From Cinclus cinclus (taxonomy: Eukaryota > Chordata > Aves > Passeriformes > Cinclidae), in the NCBI RefSeq assembly GCF_963662255.1, contig NC_085048.1:99120229-99184228 (forward strand): a stretch of DNA of 64,000 nt. Reading direction: 5' to 3'. A program made the position numbers and the translations under genes. Of this stretch, positions 14,138 to 27,500 are shown in pieces. Each line of letters starts with the position of its first letter. Position 1 is the stretch's first letter. Below the pieces are notes generated by a model. It searched no databases, was not told the origin of the DNA, and saw only the letters and a list, made by a program, of their open reading frames with translations.

Positions 14138-15535
14138 GATATGGTGTTATCTTTATTTGCTCAAAGCTAAAAAAATATATTTTTTCATTTGACTGCATTT
14201 ATTAACCAAGTATCATATCATGATATGTTAATATGCTGCTACAATAACATCACTGTAAGTTAAAAACCATCGTATAATATTTTGAGTGGGATTCAGCTTT
14301 ATTGAATTAAGTTTAGTCACTGCATTAAGCAGAGATCTCATTAATCTCAAAAATATTTACCATATTCAAGGCTCTAATATTTGAAGCATAATCTTACAAA
14401 TAAAAAAGAACTACTGACCCATACAGCCGAAAGCACATTTGTTAGGCTGGATTAGCTCTCTGACTGAGTCAACTTTCTGCTGCAGATCCTTGACCGAGGT
14501 GTTTTCAGAGTGCCTCAGTTGTCCCAGCTCAGTGTATCATAGGTGGCTGAAGACTTATTTTTTCTTTTTTAAACTGTCACTAAATAACTATCTGTGTAAG
14601 GGAAAATAAAATATTTTATTGCTATCAATTGATTTTATCATCTCATTCAAAAGACATGAAATTATTTGACAGAACTATAAACTAGGGGGAAGTAAACATT
14701 GCTATCATCCTTTAGAACAGTACCATGAGAAACAACATGATGCTATTAAAATACTGCTAGGTTTCCTGAATGCCAAAGGCCAGCCAAGGCCCTTCTAAAA
14801 ATGTCGCACAAATTTCTTACTCAAAACAGTGCATTTTATGGAACAGAATGTCCACTGAATTAAAAAAGGAATTACACAAAGTATTACAGGTATAACCTGT
14901 TGAGAAACAGTGATACCACTGATTTATAGTTATGTCTGAAATTTAATTTTGTTCAGTTCTAAGGAATAATTAAGAAGAAATGGATCTGTGGCTAGAATTT
15001 TTGCTCTCATATGACCATATACTCTTTTCTTTTACTTACATGGTATCTGATATGAACTATTATTCACTTTTTTGATCATGGATCAAATAAAATCTAGGAG
15101 AGAAAAATGATAGGAAAGTAACTTTCCTGAAGGAGATGGTCATCTGAAGTTTTATGTTAAACAAGCACAGAGATTGATTTCAGCTGAGTTTTGACTTCAC
15201 TATTCACGCTTTAGTTTTATTTTTTTCCCCAGAATTTGAAGCTTTTTTACTTAGTATTGGATAGAACAGGATGAGTCAAAAACATTCAGCCATAAGACTG
15301 ATGGCAGTGCATGATAATAATGTAAATTATATTTGCTGTTCTAGTATTTTTTCACAATATACAACTGTTTCAGGTCAGTCATGCATTGCCATCATCATAG
15401 ACCTCTACAATGAAAAGACTGGCTTAGTGGATCAGAGGGACAGCATTGAATACTGCTTATCTTTACTGCAGCAAGGGTTTTGATGATGAAATACAGGCTG
15501 TGACAGTTGGATTAAAATTGGCTGAACTGCCAAGA
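14138..15535. other. Unassigned AT-rich non-coding DNA
   Basis: No gene recognised. A perfect 14-bp palindrome (catatcatgatatg) sits at 14214-14227. The block at about 14420-14560 is more GC-balanced than its surroundings but is not identified. Confidence 0.5.
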
Positions 15536-16150
15536 AAAAGAAAGACTTTTGGGTCCTAGTGGACAGTGACTTGAGCAGAAGCAAGTAATAAGACTTTGAG
15601 TTGGCAGAGAGTTTCCAGCAGGTTGAGGAGGGCCATCCTTCTCTTCTAGTCAGCTCTACTGATAGATGTCTGGAGAGCTGAGTTCAGTTCTGTGCTCCCC
15701 AGCATAAAAGAGACATGGGCATACTGGACAAGGACAAGAATTGCAGCTTCTCTCACAGGAGGAGAGGATGAGAGTTGGGACTATTCAGACTGAAAAAGAG
15801 AAGGCTCATTGGGAAAATCCTGATGGTGAATATCAATGCTCTGATGAGTGAGTGAAGGATGGAGCCAGACTCTTCCCAGTGGTGTCCAGTGAAAGCACAA
15901 AAGGCAGCAGGCACAAATGAAAACAGAATTGAAATTCTATTTGAGACTAAAAATAAAAAAAATAGTGTGAGAGTTCAGCTAGAAAAAATTACCCAGGATG
16001 GATGTGGAATCTCTATCTGTGGAGATATTTAAACACAACTGAATGCAGTTCCGAGCACCTCTTTATAGCTGACCCTACTCTGATCTGGAATTTTGGTCTA
16101 GACAATCTTCAAACGTGTATTCCAGACTCAAAGACTCTGTGATTCTGTGC
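15536..16150 (+). mobile_element. CR1 LINE fragment, sense, diverged
   Basis: The 5' end encodes DFWVLVDSDL, a decayed form of the CR1 ORF2 motif around 'DLGVLVD'. Further blocks keep the CR1 order: 'gagttcagttctgtgctccc', 'gggactattcagactgaaaa', 'ccagactcttcccagtggtg', 'ggcacaaatgaaaac', then 'ggaatctctatctgtggag' and 'atatttaaacacaactg'. It ends with the octamer tail 'gactctgtgattctgtg' at 16133-16149. The copy covers the last part of ORF2 and the 3' UTR and is 5'-truncated. It has many substitutions and indels, so it is older than the copy at 52.1 kb. Its 3' UTR is of a different type from that of the 52.1 kb and 57.8 kb copies, so it belongs to a different CR1 subfamily. The exact 5' limit is uncertain. 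Confidence 0.85.
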
Positions 16151-16773
16151 ATTAATAAACATAAATTTAACTCTTTACTGCAGACTGAAATTACATTAAA
16201 AAGCCAAGATCTTCAGAAGATCAAAACAATGTTGAACAATTACTCTCTGAAGCAAATATTAAAACATTTGTATTAAGTCAAATGGTCCAAACCATGGTCT
16301 TCTGTTTTACATGACACATTTATAATCTGATATTGTTTCTGCCTTACAGAGAGACTGTAAGTTAATGCAAAGTGCCATGCTGTTCTTGTGAGACTCTTTA
16401 GTAATAATCATTTTAGCTGAGACTATGTCTGTGGGAGACTTTTAATTGGGGATAGTGGGAGGATTACCTCAGGAAACACTAGCCCAGAGATGATGTCATG
16501 AGTTTTTTGGTTCAGTATTGGGTTTCATTTATCAGGGAAGATTTAGCCTCTTGGTGGTGTGAATCTGTTGGCCAAGAGTGTCGTTATAAGCAAACACAGT
16601 CCATTTTTGATTTTGTAGGAAAATTTTAAAAGTGGCAAGGTTGCCTCCAGACAAATTGGTTAAGATCTGTTTTTCTTTGTGGTCCTGCTTTATTAGAAAT
16701 TATTATCTTCATTGAACTAGCAAACTCTTCTCTCTAGACTTTGAGGACTGGACAATCCATCTTATTTTTCTCC

Positions 16774-17224
16774 TGTGCTGGTTTAAGCAACTACAGAGCA
16801 ACAAATAATCTACTCCCTTTCCCTCCACTCCTGCCAATAACTGAGGAATAATAAGGAGAGATTATAAATTGGAATAACAATTTATTGAAATCACAATAAC
16901 CACAGCAATAGTAATAACAAGGAACATACAAAAGAGTGCTTCACCCACAAAAGGATATTTACCTCCAAGAACAAAGAAAGATTATTCCTAAAATTAGCGC
17001 TGCCCACCTAGTCTCCAGCCAAAGGCAATATTGAAAGAATTCGCTGAAGGAATCAAAAATGGGGAAGGAACTGGCGATGGCAGTGTGCTGATCTTTTCTC
17101 CAGAGAGAGAGACAGGTAAGGTTGGGAATTTCCAGTTTCCAACACTCAGCTGTTCCTTCCAAAATCATGCCCCCAGTGATAATGTGGGTGGTATGGAACA
17201 AAAAAGTGATAAAAACTTGACCCA
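16774..17224 (-). mobile_element. Solo LTR-like element of an avian endogenous retrovirus, antisense
   Basis: On the minus strand the element starts TGGGTCAAG and ends AAACCAGCACA, so it has TG...CA ends. Near the 3' side it carries 'caataaattgttattcc', with an AATAAA polyadenylation signal, preceded by T/A-rich 'ttattactattgctg' sequence. It is followed by a U5-like part rich in 'ggagtggagggaaaggga' and ending 'gcttaaaccagcaca', as in many avian LTRs. The flanks are 'tttttctcc' on the left (16765-16773) and 'cttttctcc' on the right (17225-17233), eight of nine identical, a possible target-site duplication, although longer than the 4-6 bp usual for retroviruses. No gag, pol or env sequence is seen next to it, so it appears to be a solo LTR. 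The polyadenylation end is firm; the left (U3) end is inferred. Confidence 0.6.
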
Positions 17225-17778
17225 CTTTTCTCCATAACCAGGACCTAGCCAAAAAAGATTTTCATCATTGTTGTAAAGCTGATTCAGTCACCAGTCCTAA
17301 GTCATGTTCAGAATATAAAAAGTTCCTAAGAAAATCCCCTTTGCTGCCAGATGTACAGAGCAAGTTCAGTGCTGGGAGCTCCAAGCTAAGCTAGACATCT
17401 CTAATAATACAGAATTCATTCAACAGAGAATTCACCTGGTGTTTTTCTGAAAGCTGGTGATTTTCTGAATGATGCGGACTCTCCCTTACAAGGTCTCTGA
17501 AGACTGAGTAGAGGCAGTTTAGCACTGGGCTTGCCCCAGGCTACTAAGCCCTGAAGAGAGATAAAAAATAATGTCTCAGCCCTGGGACTGTTTATGTGGG
17601 CTTGTTAACATGCAAACTGCATTCACACAACTTCCTGTTTGCTTTGCACCATGACCCAGACCCTCAAAAAGAGCCCAGCTGCTGAATTCTCATTATTGCT
17701 AATGCCAGTGTAATGGAATTGTTCTTAAGTGCTAATGTGAAATTTTCCCAGTGTTAACAAATACTCAGTCCAGGACTA

Positions 17779-17790
17779 CCACTAGGTGGC
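17779..17790 (+). promoter_or_regulatory. Candidate CTCF binding site
   Basis: The 12-mer ccactaggtggc fits the CTCF core consensus CCASYAGRKGGC at every position. The next two bases (aa) fit the consensus RS only in part. A single motif match in 64 kb is weak evidence for occupancy; conservation or ChIP data would be needed. Confidence 0.4.
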
Positions 17791-18331
17791 AAGTCTTTTA
17801 AGCCTATTGGCAGAAGCTACTTTGAAAGTGCACACAAATAATCTGAAAGAAGCTATGCAAAAAAAGATTTACATCTGAAATGCAGGGGCCGTTTCAGTCT
17901 GATCTTACGCCAGTGGGATGTCCATAAACCGGCCAAAGGCTGATAAAGACAAAAGCACATTACTGGGAGGGTCCCAGTGCTGTTATGAAGTTAAACTGAG
18001 GCAGAAAGAATCCCCCAAAAAAGTCAAGACTACAAGTAGACCTTAACAAGGCAAAGGCATAGGCTGAGTCAGATTTTACTTTAAGGGACTGCACTGAGAA
18101 GCCTTGGGCTGTGCTGACTGTCTCCTTGGTAGAAACTTTAGAGCTGACACATGTCCGTGGTCTTTGTCACTATTACAGCACGCCAGTAAATGGGGAATAA
18201 GAATACTGCTTACTCATCCTGCAAGTCACAGTGTCTGGATTTCAATATTACCCGTCTCAACGATGCTTGATTTTTGATAGCTGACATATACTTACATGTT
18301 TTTCATATACACATTTCATTTACTGGCTGAT

Positions 18332-18336
<5 letters not shown>

Positions 18337-18366
<30 letters not shown>
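18337..18366 (+). repeat. Poly-A tract (A30)
   Basis: Thirty uninterrupted A, the longest homopolymer in the window. The sequence upstream does not look like a processed transcript. Confidence 0.9.
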
Positions 18367-18369
<3 letters not shown>

Positions 18370-20689
18370 CATTTGTCCATTGTTTTTTGTCCTGTATTTT
18401 CTTTCTTTCCTCAGGCCTCCATAATGGTGCCCAAGGTAAAAGGAAAATTACCGTAAATGATTTTACATTTCATTTGCACTTATTGCTACATTTATGTTGT
18501 TCCATTTTCTGCAGTGGTCTCCCATGTAGCTTGATTTTCCTTAATCCCTCCATATGACCACTCTTTGTTTTGAGGAAATGAAACTTTGAAGACAAAACCA
18601 ACACATCCAAGGTAGTATTGCTTAGAAAAGTTTCATCAAATATGCCACTAACTTGTGCAGTTAGCTTCATCCTTGCACTGAAATATTTAGATTTTAATAT
18701 ACATAAAATTAATTAAACAAATTATACAGAGTTCTCTGCTTCAATTAATGATGGTATTTTATCTTGATCTCTGCCATTGAGACTGTGTCCTTATTCTCAG
18801 GAAGTGTTCCAAGTATCCTCTAATTAGGTAGGGAAGCTGATGAAGCTATTTAAACAAAGGAATTACAGGGATATTCTCTTGCCTTTGACTATGCCAGCAT
18901 GAATACATATTGTCAACAGCATTTCACTTTATGTCAAAGCAGGTTTCAGTTTTAGTTTTTCTAGATCTAAGAAGCGGCCAGACTGTTTGATTTCTTTCAT
19001 CTTCTCCAGCATTTTCCTTTCTCTTACTCTCAGTTATTTATTGCTTTTCATTACTAGCCACTAAATGCCTCACGAATTATTGTCATGCTTATGTCTTCTG
19101 ATAATAATTTCTTATCAAATCTTCAGTCCCATAATTCTATAAAATGCCTTCTTTTTCATAACTATATGCTAATTCATGTTCAAAGTATTGTACCCTGCAA
19201 CCTGTTTCATAGTTTCCCATAAGCATTTTCTTTTGATTCAATTTATTTTTCATCACCTAGCAACCTCCAAATTCAGAAAACAGAAATGAATCTGCAACAG
19301 ATATTTTATTAATTTTCAGCTCATTGTCAGAAGCATTTTATACTGTCCTGAGATGAAATTAGAAAGTTAGACTTTGACTTTAAACAATGTATTTATCAGG
19401 GAAGATTTTATTCCACTGGGGTTATGGTTCATCAAATGAATTTGTTTGCAGTTCAGCAGTCACCTGAGATATTCATTGAAAGTTCAGAACATCTGTGTTT
19501 CTCATCAGATTTGGCTGATAGCACATTTGGATTCATTCATAACAACCTGAAGAAAAGAATCAGGTATTTATTGTTAATCTGCCTACACATTTAAAGGGAG
19601 CTGGAATTAAGATTTTATGTACAATATGAAAGAAGAAAAAGAGCAAGATTATCTTGGAAAACATAACAAAAAATAATTTATTACTCAGAACAAGCCTTAT
19701 GTAGGGTCATCTGTGGAATTGTATTTCAAGTTTAAAGGCAATAAGGAATATTTTTAAGGCAGAAGCAAAAGATTATGAAACTGGTTGCAGAATTATGATC
19801 TTTATATAAAATTTGAAAATCCCCAGTGAAATTTTATGTGAGAAAAGAACTCTTCAATCAAGCCCATGCTTCCATTTCCATTTTAAAATACTAAGTTTGT
19901 AGATTTTGCACACTTTGTTACTTGCACAGTTGTCAGATAATTTCTGTAGGGGCTGTTTTAACACAGTCATGTGGACCTTCTGCAGGAGAATTCTAAAGAT
20001 GACAGCATGCAATTCCCTTTACTGCACACATGCTGTAAGATCAGACAGTTGTGAATAGTGCTCATGAGAATGATACACCAGAAGGAGGGATTTCTCCAAC
20101 ATGCTCTAAGAAACAGATCTGGAATTCTACCTCTGGCACAGGTCTGACTGTGCATGAGATTTGAATTGGCAGATTACAACAGCAGTGGTTGCACAGGTGA
20201 CCCTGTGGATTTGGTTGCCTTTGTCAATTTTGTCTTGAAAAATATATGAGTGCATTTTTAGCACCCTGTCAAAGGAAAGGCAACTCCAGTTTTATATCCC
20301 TTTAGCTTTAAGTAGTTCAAATATTCATCTCCTCTTTCTGCCCAAAACTGGGTTTGATGGGTTATCTGCTGCTTTTTAAGAATGTGAAGCTGGGATAGAA
20401 AAATATTTTGAACTGGTCCTCCATCTCAGGAAGGGTGAAGGTTTTCTCACTTTTCTGCCCTTGGACCCAAAACCAAAACATAACAAAACAACAATAACAA
20501 CAAAGAAAAACAAAACATCAAGAAGATGAAAAAGAACAAGGGGAGAAAGAAATGGAGAAATCATCAAAAAAATTACTATGCCTGTACACTTAATGATAAT
20601 TTAAGGTTTTGGGTTCTTGTTTTGATTTAAATATTGTTTTCAAGCTCAGAGTTCTTCAGCCACCCCATCCTTGTGGGCTTTCATAAGAG

Positions 20690-21240
20690 CAAGATTATGG
20701 GTCGGAAATATTCATATGTGGAAATTGGTGTGGACTTCACCTGCAGATGCAGGAGGCTTTGGCCTGAGGCCATGGGAGGTATCATGTTAATGTGGTCATT
20801 CTGTATTAGGTCATGTTTCTGGCTCTTGTTCTGGATTGGTTTGGAACTGGCCACTTTCAAGGACATGCTCCTGGTTGCCTTTGTGATTGGACCCTTGCCA
20901 TCTGACACCTCCATATATTGTTAAGTTTGCCACACCCATGGGTCTTTGGAGGTTGTCCCTTGTACAATGCGGTTCCTACCTTTGTTACATTAAAAGTTCT
21001 TTATTTTTCGAGGCAACTCCATCATTCCCATCTTTCTATATTTACACCATGGACTTCCCAGCTGGACCAGTCCCGGTATCGCTGTTTGCTGGCAGCGATA
21101 TTCCCAGTCTTAGAAGCTGATATGGTCGAACGTGCAGTTGCAGCTGAACCAGGCAAAGGGATTTTGTCCCTCAGGCTGCCAATCTTCTCCCCTGCCCTCA
21201 TCCCTGGTCTGTTTGCAGGTTCTCATGTGCTATAGTCCCT
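20690..21240 (+). mobile_element. Possible LTR fragment
   Basis: A block of higher GC than its flanks contains 'attaaaagttctttattttt', an ATTAAA-type polyadenylation signal with a T-rich stretch downstream, in the layout seen in avian LTRs (U3, then R with the signal, then a U5-like CT-rich part). Neither TG/CA ends nor a target-site duplication could be fixed, and no retroviral coding sequence lies beside it. It could also be a different old repeat or unique sequence. Overlapping open frames of 77-105 codons here have no recognisable motif. Confidence 0.3.
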
Positions 21241-23512
21241 GTGCTCTACATGGTCTCAGTTTTCACAAAAGCCAACCCAAAGGTTAATATTGACAGGCTT
21301 TATGCTTACCCAGGGTGTTTTGACAGGAGCAGATAAGGCAGTGGCTGCATTTCAGGCTCTGACCATCCTGAGATGGTGGTTTCACCTTGAGCACAGGGAT
21401 GGCTGAGGAGGTGGCCTGGGGACAGCAGCGCAGCACCTGACTCAGCTGCCCCCAGGACAGTGTGCCTACATGCCAGCAATGACCTTTTTCTTTCTTTTTG
21501 TCAGGTTTCTTAGCTTTAACCGTGCTGAGAACAGCTGTATGTCAAGCAGACACAGTAGTGATTTCTACCACAAATCAAAATAGCTGTGACTGCGATTTTG
21601 CAGTTTGTGTGGTCTCTGAAATACTGAATAAAAGACAGCATTTTTAAAAGGTCAGCTCCTCACTGAGGAAAGAATGCGAATCATAAGATGAAAGAGACTG
21701 ACTTTGTACATTTAGTGTATGATGTTAATCAATGCTTCAAAATTTATTGATTTTTACTTTAAAAACAATCCCCTCAGTAATGTGTCTTTCTGCCCCTGTT
21801 TTATTTTGTATCTGGAGGTTATGGGATTCTACCATCATCAGAAGTCTTCTTCCTTTTTCACTTACTTGACAGAATTAAAATATTATCATAATTTACAGCA
21901 TATTTATTTCACTCAGGACACACATTTTATGAAGGTAAAACCTAATTTTAGCATAAACAAGCACCTATCATCATTTATAAAATTGAAAAAAAAAAGGTTC
22001 TTTAGCTGTTTGTGTTTGTTTGTTTGTTTTTCACATTCCCAGCTTGTCATTTAGTGGTGATAGAACTAAACAGGGGCAAGCAAGGAAAGCAAATTTAGCT
22101 GTGAAGCCCTGTCAGTGAACTTTCCATTTTTTTCATCAGAATAATATACGTCCTGTCATGCACCTGCAGCTTTGCTGTTAATTCAACCTTTTTTTGCCTG
22201 ACTGATTTCATTGAATCATTAAAAAAAAAAAATAAAAAAAAAAATAGAAGGATGGACAGGTCATACAGGTGAAACAACATGCATAGTTCATATATGGACT
22301 CTGTAAAAGTTTATGGACTATATAAAGTATAAATTACAGTATTGGTAAACAATCTTACAAATTATTTTAACCTTTCCAAATAAGATCATAAGATCACACT
22401 GTGGAACTTTTGTGCACATTCAGAAAATCAATATTTGGAAGATTTCAGTCAGCATCTACTATTTTTCAGATTTTTCAACATATTCCTTATTTAAAAATCA
22501 TCTATGGTAGCTCCAAAAACAATTTGCTTTTAGAGAAGTTCCTAGTATTTGTAAGGGTTTTTTTTTTTCAGTCTGGGAAATATGGTCTTTTAAAGCATTA
22601 ACTATTTAAAGATGTGAGGATTTTTTAGGACCACACCATTCACACTTAATCAAACTTTGGTGATACAGAACCAGAGAAAATTAATGCAACTCCCCCTCCC
22701 CGCAACAATAGTGAATAATAAAGAGAACACTCAGCTATATCCTGTTTGCCTAAGAAAAGCCATCTGTTCTTTGAGTTGGGTGGGTTGCCTCACTGGCCTG
22801 TTCTTTAACAACCTGCTAAATGATCTGAATAAAGTAAAATTTTGAGTAAAGTCCACCAGGACTTTTTGAGAATAATATTAAAAAAAAAAATTCAATCATG
22901 CCTCTAAACACCTAATCACAGAAGATACAGAAGAAGTACTTGGAATACTAGGTCAGAGACAATATCCTAGCTCCAAGTCCAGAACTAAAAGTGCCAATGA
23001 GTTGGCTTCTGTGTTTCTTTTCACATCAGCCTCTTATCCTGTGTTTGCATTATATCTTCACCAGGAATATTTCTTTCTCTTCAGTAACATATATTAAATC
23101 ACTTCAGATGTCTTCCTTGATTTTTCATTTTTCTGCTTCATGATGTCAACCACCTTTCTTAGATGGTCATAAAGCAAGAAAAAAATTACAAAATGCCCTC
23201 CCATATTACGTTCTTCCTGCACTCTGTTGTTTAATAATGTCCTAACTTATATTTTTACCTCATGAGTGTTTATTTCCCAGATATCTTAAGAATTTTTTTT
23301 TTCTAAACTGTTTGGGTAAAGAATTTTGAATGGAAAAGGTGTTTGCTTTAATGACTCAGTGTCGAGTTAATGCATTTGGGTCTTCAAAGAGGGAAGAGCA
23401 GTAGTTGGTAGCTGCAAAGCTGTTTATTGCATGAATGTATCAGTCTTGAAGGCAAAGAGTTCAGAATATTCAAGTCCATGTTAAAGCTTTCTGGGACAGA
23501 GTCCCAAATAGA
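21241..23512. other. Unassigned AT-rich non-coding DNA
   Basis: No gene recognised. Low-complexity A-rich patch near 22219-22245. A 111-codon open frame at 21719-22054 has no recognisable motif. Confidence 0.55.
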
Positions 23513-23527
23513 AGCAGCAGCAGCAGC
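23513..23527 (+). repeat. (AGC)5 trinucleotide repeat
   Basis: Five perfect AGC units directly before the long pyrimidine tract. Confidence 0.9.
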
Positions 23528-23534
23528 TCCCACA

Positions 23535-23986
<452 letters not shown>

Positions 23987-24270
23987 AAGTGTGTTCTCAC
24001 CCCAACACAGGGGATTGTTATTCATAAATCATCCAATGAGTTAAAAACACAAATCTAAAATCTTCCTTTTACACCTATTAGAATCTTAAGTCTAAAGTAT
24101 GAAAGTAGTGCCAGTTCTTACACATAACTTACACAAACAGCTTTATCTATTCATGTAAATGGTTCTATCTGTTCTATCTAGAAATGCAAGTAATATTCTG
24201 CTATGTTTTCATTATGTCTGGGGCTAAGTTACTGAACTTTTAACTAGGCTTGAACTTTAGGGTTTTTTCC

Positions 24271-24296
24271 TTTCTTAAGGCACTTTCTTAAGGCAC
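24271..24296. repeat. Perfect 13-bp tandem duplication
   Basis: tttcttaaggcac occurs twice head to tail. Confidence 0.85.
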
Positions 24297-24506
24297 TTAT
24301 TTTTACTTACTTAACATTAAAACTTACACTTCTACTTCATGTCCGTGTGGTTTTATATATTTTAATTTTTCTAAAGCCTTTAATTCAATCCCTGCATTCT
24401 TTTCTCTCTTTGAGGGACTCAGAAAAACTCCTATTTTATATACGCCAACAGCTCGGTTTCATGAAAAATGGTGTTCTTCCTCAGCTCTTCCTTCTGCAAA
24501 TACAAA

Positions 24507-24552
24507 TACACACACACACACAAACACTGAGAAAGACACACACACACACACA
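24507..24552. repeat. (CA)n microsatellite, interrupted
   Basis: Two CA runs, 24507-24523 and 24536-24552, separated by 'aacactgagaaag'. The open frames across it with Thr-His or Cys-Val repeats are artefacts. Confidence 0.9.
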
Positions 24553-27500
24553 ATATTTTCAGTGTACTCTTTTGGCCACTGGTCTTTTGGTCCATACTAG
24601 AGCTGTAACTTGTACATCTATGACCAGGCTTGAGCTCATGCAGAAGCAAAGTATCCTCTCCATCCCCTCTGACCTGAGACAATGTCACTGCATGGTGATG
24701 ATAAACAAATTTGTCAGCTTCTGGACAAAGAAGGAATCTTGCTCTTGGCAGGTTGTCATCTTTAAAGAGTCTCTGTTACCTTTTGAAAAATCTTGTCTGA
24801 GTCTGGGAGTTCTGTAGTACAAAATGCTGCCTGCCTAAATTAGTCTGGCAGGTACAAGAGATGTGCTCATCAAAAGTTCTTTCTTTCCTATAGTAAATTA
24901 AGACATGGCAGCTTGAGATGTTAAAGAGAAATGTGCCCCTTTGATGCCTAAACCTATTCAAATTCCCACAATATGCACTAAATCTTTGATTCTACCAACC
25001 AGGTAAAGCATATAGCTAATAGTTCTTCAAGACTTTTCTTCAGCTGCCCAACTTGTTCTGAGTATTTTATGTTGTTTGGTCCCCACATTTTGTACTTTTG
25101 CTGGCACTTAGAAGTTTCATAAGACTTGTACCTGAAACTCATAAGACTGGCTGAGTTTTAGCTGATGTTCACCATGTTGTAGTTTGCAAAAAATCTGTTA
25201 AGACCTTGTAAAATATTCATAAGCAACAATTTCTGACTAACTGCAAAAATCCCCTTGGTCTCATCGGCAGAATACATGGGGTCAATATGCTCTTCAATAA
25301 TAAATAAGTACTTTCCTCCTCTAAAGTAATTTAAATGATAATAAGTAAACGGAATTTCAATATCTAAGGTGGCAGCCCATTGATTTTGAATATTTACCTA
25401 TATTTCTAATGATTATTAATATTGATATGAATGATTTAACCAGAATTTCAATTAAGTGTTTTCACAGTTAAGGGAGAAAAAAAAAACAAAAATGAAGACA
25501 CATATTATTATGTGGAAGTCATAATTTTAAGAGAAAAGAAAATAATGTCTGGGATTATAATTGGTCTTTTAAAAGACATCTGGGAGATTGTGGCCTAACC
25601 CACTTTGCAACTGTGCAAAGCATAGCAGATGATCCTTTCTAATTTCGCATCATCTCACGCAGTACAGTATAACCTTCTTAACTGACACTCTGGTAATCCT
25701 CATTTTTTATGAATCTGCACAAAAAAAAAAATCGGCAGTGTTTTCACTTCCACTGGGCAAAGATTTAAGATTAGGGAAAAGTGCTGAGAGAATGATTCAT
25801 GTATTGCTGCGATGTCACTATCTTTAGAATATGCACTTAGTAGGATAAAGTACATTATTAAATAGCTGACATGTGTGACATACGTCCTTATTTTCTGTTC
25901 TGCTTTCATTCCTGATAAATGTCTAGGCCTGGTAAAATATATGGACAACTTGGTAGGTATTGAAATTGTAAAACTTTACCCCAAAGAATTCTTCACTCCT
26001 CATTGCAGAATGCAGGCATAAAGTGGGCTTCAAGCTTTTGTAGGTTATAGTTTTGTGAGCAATTGTGGTACATGAGCTGCACAGTGCATCTGCTGAATCA
26101 TAAATTATGGTTGAAATTATTAATTAGATTCCTCTTTTTTAGTCTTACAGTAAAACCAGTTTCTAAACAATTGTGGGTGATTTGATCAGGAATCTCTGTT
26201 TGCAGTGACTTTTACTGATAAGGATTTAATGGGTAATTTTTTACCCCCGCAGATATTTTTGGATGTTAAAACTGGTTGTTTTTAGGACCTCTAAACTCCA
26301 TTTCAACATGGGATTGTCTGGAATTCTGATAATTTGTTGGGACTTTTAGTTAAAATTAAAAAAACCACAGCTGAGTAGTGTGTAGATTTAAATTACTACT
26401 CCATTGCAATTTAGAGAACAGTCCCATAATATAGAGAAAAATATACCACAAAGTGATGGCAGATCGTAACTTTCCTACACCCCATCTGGTTTGCCTACTT
26501 TCATGGATGCTCTCATCCCCCTACTGCCTCATGTATATTTTTACTGTACAAATACACTCAGGAATCATATTCTAGATTTCAAACACTAAATAGAATTTAA
26601 GGTTTAAATCACTCAAAATTGCAGGTTTTGGAGGGAGGAAAGCAAGGTGCTATGACGAGAAAGATGTCTAAATGTCAGGCAATATGAGCATTTCTATTTG
26701 TTACAGTCAAAAGCAAATAATACCATTTTTTAAATTTTCAAGAAATCATGCAGGCTTACTTGCTAATTATGGTCAGGGATCTGTGGTCTGTTTGCCTGCA
26801 AAATTCTCCCTGAAAAAGGTGATTTGGAAATAAAGACTGTTATAGTTTATGTCAAAGTAAAAATACATATCCTTCAGAAATTATATGTGTAGTTACTAAT
26901 GACCATGTAATCACCCTTAAAATAAATACAAGTTTTTTGTTTTGGTTTGGTTTGGATTTTTTGGTTGGTTGGTTTTTTTTTGGTTTTTTTTGGTTGGTTG
27001 GTTGGTTTTTTTAAGAACAATTGAAAAATATGTAAATTACACTTTAATTCAAACTTGTCTCATGTTAGGAAATTTCTTACTTAGATATTTTTTGCATCAA
27101 GTTAATGAACTTCTTAAGATTTGCCTTACCAACTCTCTAAGATAAGTACAACAGAGTTTACCACAATCATAAATTGTTGATCAAATACAAATCTATATAA
27201 TATTCACACAGACTAATCCTAAAATAGTTTCTGAATGAATCGTGTTATTGAGGGTATGTGTTTCTGTTCTTAGATTTTGCTTTGAAAGTTATGTCATTAA
27301 ATGATGAATTGGTCATTCTTTTAAGAGCAAGACATACCTTCCTCTGTCGTTTAGAATGTTCCAGCAAGGTACATGTAACAGCAATCTCATGTGAGAATGC
27401 TCACATAGCACTTGTTTGATATTTATATTCTTTTCTAAGTTTCTGGCTAGATACATGACCTTTTTAGAATAATATCTAGCCCTATGCTAAATTTTTGGCA

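Larger units (their letters stand above)
17225..20689. other. Unassigned non-coding DNA
   Basis: No gene recognised. It holds a candidate CTCF site at 17779-17790 and a poly-A tract at 18337-18366. The part at about 17500-18200 is less AT-rich than its neighbours but was not assigned to a repeat. An A/C-rich patch lies near 20467-20520. Confidence 0.5.
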
